Positions 14,820 through 17,691 of a stretch of 17,691 bases of DNA are shown here, one piece after another. The notes under the pieces are model-generated. The model saw only the letters and a program-made list of their open reading frames with translations. It did no database searches and had not been told where the DNA came from. Both the position numbers and the translations under genes were made by a program. The DNA is from Christensenellaceae bacterium (GTDB lineage: Bacteria > Bacillota > Clostridia > Christensenellales > CAAEEZ01): NCBI GenBank assembly GCA_020024085.1, contig JAHHUG010000019.1, forward strand, positions 1-17,691, in the 5' to 3' direction. Every line of letters begins with the position of its first letter. Positions within the stretch are counted from its first letter, which is position 1.

Positions 14820-17015
14820 ATGACTATTCAAGGTTCAGTTTATCAAATAGTATTTTTTAACGAACAGAATAATTATACAGTAGTAGAAATGGATTGCAGC
14901 GGTGAGTTAATCACCGCTGTTGGCATATTTCCTAGTATTCAAGAGGGAGAGCTACTAGAACTTGAGGGCGAAATGGTTAATAACCCTCGTTTTGGCGAGC
15001 AGTTAAAAGTGACTAATGTTTCCTTCAAAATGCCTACCACAAAGGAGGATATTATCACATATCTTTCTAGTGGACTTATTAAAGGTATAGGAAAAAATAA
15101 GGCAAAAACTATTGTAGATATGTTCGGGGAAGATACCCTTGAAATTATAGAATTTGAACCTGAAAGACTACAACAAATACGAGGAATTGGCAAGATTACT
15201 GCAAAACAAATTAGTGATTCGTACACAGATAATAGGTCTATGAAAGATACTATAATGTACCTACAACACTTTGATGTTACTACAAATCTTGCTATCAAAA
15301 TATACAAGGCATACCATAATAATACTAGGCAAGTACTAGAACAAAATCCTTATAAACTCATTGATGATATTGATGGAGTTGGCTTTAAAATTGCTGATAG
15401 AATAGCCTCTAGTATGGGTATTGAGTTTGATAGTTTGCTTAGAATTAGGGCAGGTATCGTGTATGTAATTAGTGAAAGGTGTAATCAAAGTGGTAACACT
15501 TGTGTGCCAAAAGATGAGCTTATAACAAGTGCTAGTGAAACACTAAATATACCCGATATAGACAAAATTTCTGGTGTCCTTGAAAAAATGATAATTACGG
15601 GCGAAGTGAAAGAAACGACAGTTAATGATGTCATTTTGATAGCTAAACCCTTGTTTTATTACAGTGAGCTTGGAATTGCCGATGCTCTTAATAGACTTTA
15701 CAACTCTACAACCGACTTAAATATCAATATTGATGCTGATATTAATGAGTACGAATTTGTAAATAAAATCACCCTTCACGAGTCGCAAAAGCAAGCAATT
15801 ATTAATGCTGTTTCAAAGGGTGTCGAGATTATAACAGGTGGACCAGGTACTGGTAAAACCACCATAATAAAGGCAATTATTTCTATACTAAAATCAAAGG
15901 GTAGAAAGGTTGCTTTAACAGCACCAACTGGCAGAGCATCAAAGAGGCTTCAAGATGCCACTGGTACAAAATCGCAAACTATCCACAGATTACTTATGGT
16001 ATCAAATGATGCTAAAGGTGGATTTAAATATAACGAGTACAACAAACTTCCTTACGACACAATTATTATTGATGAGATAAGTATGGTTGATGTTGTACTA
16101 TTCAATAGCTTACTTAAGGCATTAAATGATGGCACAAGGCTTGTTATTGTTGGCGATAAAGACCAACTTCCTAGTGTTAGCCCTGGCAATGTACTTAAGG
16201 ATATTATTGACTCTAATAAATTTTCGGTGGATTGCTTAACACAAATTTATAGGCAAAGTGAGGATAGTTTGATTATTACTAATGCCCACAAAATTAACAA
16301 AGGCGAATTACCGATTATTACAAATAAGGCAAAGGATTTCTTTTTTGAGGAGCATTTATCTAGCCAAGAAAATCTTGATACAGTGCTAGATTTATGCAGT
16401 AGAAGATTGCCTAATTTTTTACATATCGACGCAAAGGATATACAAGTTCTTGCACCTATTAAGAAAACTATTGATGGTGTAAATAATATCAATAAGGAAT
16501 TGCAAAATATTGTCAATCCCAAAAACCTAAACAAAAAAGAGCTTGTTTACAATGGCATAATTTTTAGAGAGGGCGATAAGGTTATGCACATCGTTAATGA
16601 TTACGACCTTGAATGGACCTTGAATGGCGAGGAGGGCAAAGGTGTTTTCAATGGCGATATGGGGGAAATTGTTACAGTTGACAGCAAAAATAGGCTTATT
16701 ACCGTATTGTTTGAAGATGATAGAGTAGCACTTTACACGGAGGGAGAGTTTAATGAGCTTACCTTGAGTTATGCTATTAGTATTCACAAAAGTCAGGGAA
16801 GTGAGTTTGATATATTGATTATTTGTATTAGTAATGCAAGTTACAAAATGCAAAATAGAAATTTGCTATATACTGCTGTTACAAGAGCGAAAAAAATGGT
16901 AGTGATTATTGGCAATAAAAAGCATTTGTACCATATGGTAAAAAATGATGAAATTGCTACAAGATATAGCCTACTTAAGTACTTTTTAGAGGACAAAATC
17001 AATGAAAATGCTTGA
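14820..17015 (+). CDS. recD2: RecD2-type DNA helicase (RecD-like, superfamily 1B)
   Basis: A 731-residue 5'-3' DNA helicase of the RecD2/YrrC type, acting in DNA repair and replication-fork maintenance without RecBC. The N-terminal OB-like extension opens MTIQGSVYQIVFFNEQNNYTVVEM. Helix-hairpin-helix repeats occupy about 85-131 (GLIKGIGKNKA, IRGIGKITAKQI). The motor has Walker A GGPGTGKTT at 340-348, Walker B IIIDEISMVD with D418 and E419, motif III GDKDQLPSVSPG from 445, SYAISIHKSQGSEFD from about 650, and motif VI LLYTAVTRAKK from 682. The size lies close to D. radiodurans RecD2 and below B. subtilis YrrC. GTAGGT upstream of the ATG is a modest ribosome site. The last 14 nt overlap comFC. 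A metK-recD2-comFC order recurs in Clostridia to my recollection, so this part of the operon is probably ancestral. Confidence 0.95.
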   Translation: MTIQGSVYQIVFFNEQNNYTVVEMDCSGELITAVGIFPSIQEGELLELEGEMVNNPRFGEQLKVTNVSFKMPTTKEDIITYLSSGLIKGIGKNKAKTIVDMFGEDTLEIIEFEPERLQQIRGIGKITAKQISDSYTDNRSMKDTIMYLQHFDVTTNLAIKIYKAYHNNTRQVLEQNPYKLIDDIDGVGFKIADRIASSMGIEFDSLLRIRAGIVYVISERCNQSGNTCVPKDELITSASETLNIPDIDKISGVLEKMIITGEVKETTVNDVILIAKPLFYYSELGIADALNRLYNSTTDLNINIDADINEYEFVNKITLHESQKQAIINAVSKGVEIITGGPGTGKTTIIKAIISILKSKGRKVALTAPTGRASKRLQDATGTKSQTIHRLLMVSNDAKGGFKYNEYNKLPYDTIIIDEISMVDVVLFNSLLKALNDGTRLVIVGDKDQLPSVSPGNVLKDIIDSNKFSVDCLTQIYRQSEDSLIITNAHKINKGELPIITNKAKDFFFEEHLSSQENLDTVLDLCSRRLPNFLHIDAKDIQVLAPIKKTIDGVNNINKELQNIVNPKNLNKKELVYNGIIFREGDKVMHIVNDYDLEWTLNGEEGKGVFNGDMGEIVTVDSKNRLITVLFEDDRVALYTEGEFNELTLSYAISIHKSQGSEFDILIICISNASYKMQNRNLLYTAVTRAKKMVVIIGNKKHLYHMVKNDEIATRYSLLKYFLEDKINENA

Positions 17016-17691
17016 GTTTAGGTACAAATTAAGGGTAAAAAGTAATAAAATATACGATAAAATTGTAAAAAATCGTGCTATTAATGGTATATTAAATGGC
17101 TTGTATCCGCAGGATTTTACTTGTAATTATTGTAATAAAGAACTTGAAAGCCCAACAAGAAGTGGACTTTGTAATGAATGCGAAAGAAAGTTAAAGTACA
17201 ACGATAAGGGTATTTGCTTAACTTGTGGTAGACCACTTGATAGCGAAACAAACTATTGTTTGAGTTGCCAAAATACGAAAAGATATTTCGAGTTTTCTAG
17301 GTCGCCACTTGTTTATGATGGAGTTGCTAGAAAACTTATTTATCAGTTCAAGTACAATAACAAAAGGTATCTTGCAAAGTATTTTGCATCACTTATGGTG
17401 GATACATTTTTGGATAATCCGTACACGGTGGATTGCATTACTTATGTTCCAGCAAGTAAAAGCAGGTTGGTTAGTCGTGGGTTCAATCAAAGTGAACTAC
17501 TTGCAAACGAACTAGGCGAAAAGCTAAAGCTAGATGTGGTTTGTGCATTAACCAAAATTAAGGAAACAAGTGACCAAGTAGGATTATCAGGTAAGGAAAG
17601 AGCCGATAATTTGGAAGGTGCATTCAAGGTGGATAAGGACATTGTAAAGGGCAAAAATATTTTGCTAGTTGATGATGTACTTACTACTGGT
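17002..17691 (+). CDS. comFC: ComFC/GntX-family phosphoribosyltransferase with N-terminal zinc fingers, 3'-truncated by window end
   Basis: The frame runs from ATG 17002 to the last base (230 codons) with no stop, so the C-terminus lies outside. A second in-frame ATG at 17008 is possible. The N-terminal half carries four Cys-x2-Cys pairs: CNYC, CNEC, CLTC and CLSC, typical of the zinc-binding part of ComFC. Then come LVYDGVARKLIYQFKYNNKR, TYVPASKSRLVSRGFNQSELLA and, at the window edge, ILLVDDVLTTG, the PRPP-binding loop of type I phosphoribosyltransferases. ComFC family members support natural transformation in competent bacteria and are also widely kept in bacteria not known to be competent, so competence here is inference only. 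The start overlaps recD2 by 14 nt, a sign of translational coupling. Only the last residues of the family are missing from view. Confidence 0.93.
   Translation, partial: MKMLEFRYKLRVKSNKIYDKIVKNRAINGILNGLYPQDFTCNYCNKELESPTRSGLCNECERKLKYNDKGICLTCGRPLDSETNYCLSCQNTKRYFEFSRSPLVYDGVARKLIYQFKYNNKRYLAKYFASLMVDTFLDNPYTVDCITYVPASKSRLVSRGFNQSELLANELGEKLKLDVVCALTKIKETSDQVGLSGKERADNLEGAFKVDKDIVKGKNILLVDDVLTTG

Overview
The window is AT-rich bacterial DNA with Firmicutes-type gene content, most likely from an uncultured Clostridia-like lineage. The reasons are: separate rpoB and rpoC of Firmicutes length without the large proteobacterial insertions, an RqcP (YabO-type) S4 protein, RecD2 rather than RecBCD-type RecD, ComFC, strong AGGAGG-type ribosome binding sites, and standard use of TGA as a stop codon. 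This assignment is inference from gene families, not from a search.

Layout. (1) 3-950 (+): the 3' part of a protein with a Lys/Glu/Asn-rich linker and a globular C-terminal domain of unknown function. It converges on (2) a minus-strand pair, rqcP (2239-2484) followed by a fused ispD-ispF (1140-2246). The pair overlaps by 8 nt, and its end is separated from gene 1 by a perfect 15-bp bidirectional terminator hairpin embedded in short AT-rich repeats. (3) A divergent 499-bp spacer carries a short rqcP promoter on one side and a double, overlapping housekeeping promoter plus a ~150-nt leader for rpoB on the other. (4) rpoB (2984-6850) and rpoC (6864-10460) form the core RNA polymerase unit. RpoB has an acidic C-terminal tail of about 125 residues with repeated Asp/Asn-Leu-Phe motifs, and the RpoC C-terminus ends in a similar motif. 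(5) A 196-nt spacer holds a long hairpin, a 24-nt-period repeat and an inverted repeat touching the next ribosome binding site. (6) A tightly packed plus-strand operon follows: iron-siderophore/heme/cobalamin-type ABC transporter (lipoprotein, permease, ATPase), metK, recD2 and a comFC cut off by the window end. Its junctions overlap by 11, 1 and 4 nt, then have a 15-nt gap, then overlap by 14 nt.

How the genes work together. Most of the window is housekeeping: transcription (RpoBC), isoprenoid precursor synthesis by the MEP pathway (IspDF), rescue of stalled 50S-nascent chain complexes (RqcP), S-adenosylmethionine synthesis (MetK), DNA repair helicase activity (RecD2) and a competence-type phosphoribosyltransferase (ComFC). 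The ABC transporter is the most accessory-like part. Its translational coupling to metK is compatible with, but does not prove, corrinoid uptake feeding methionine/SAM metabolism. I found no phage, transposase, CRISPR, tRNA or rRNA signature. The points most worth a second look are the RpoB/RpoC acidic LF-motif tails, a natural Arg-to-Lys change in the rifampicin pocket, the unexplained spacer upstream of the transporter, and the repeat cluster around ispDF-rqcP.
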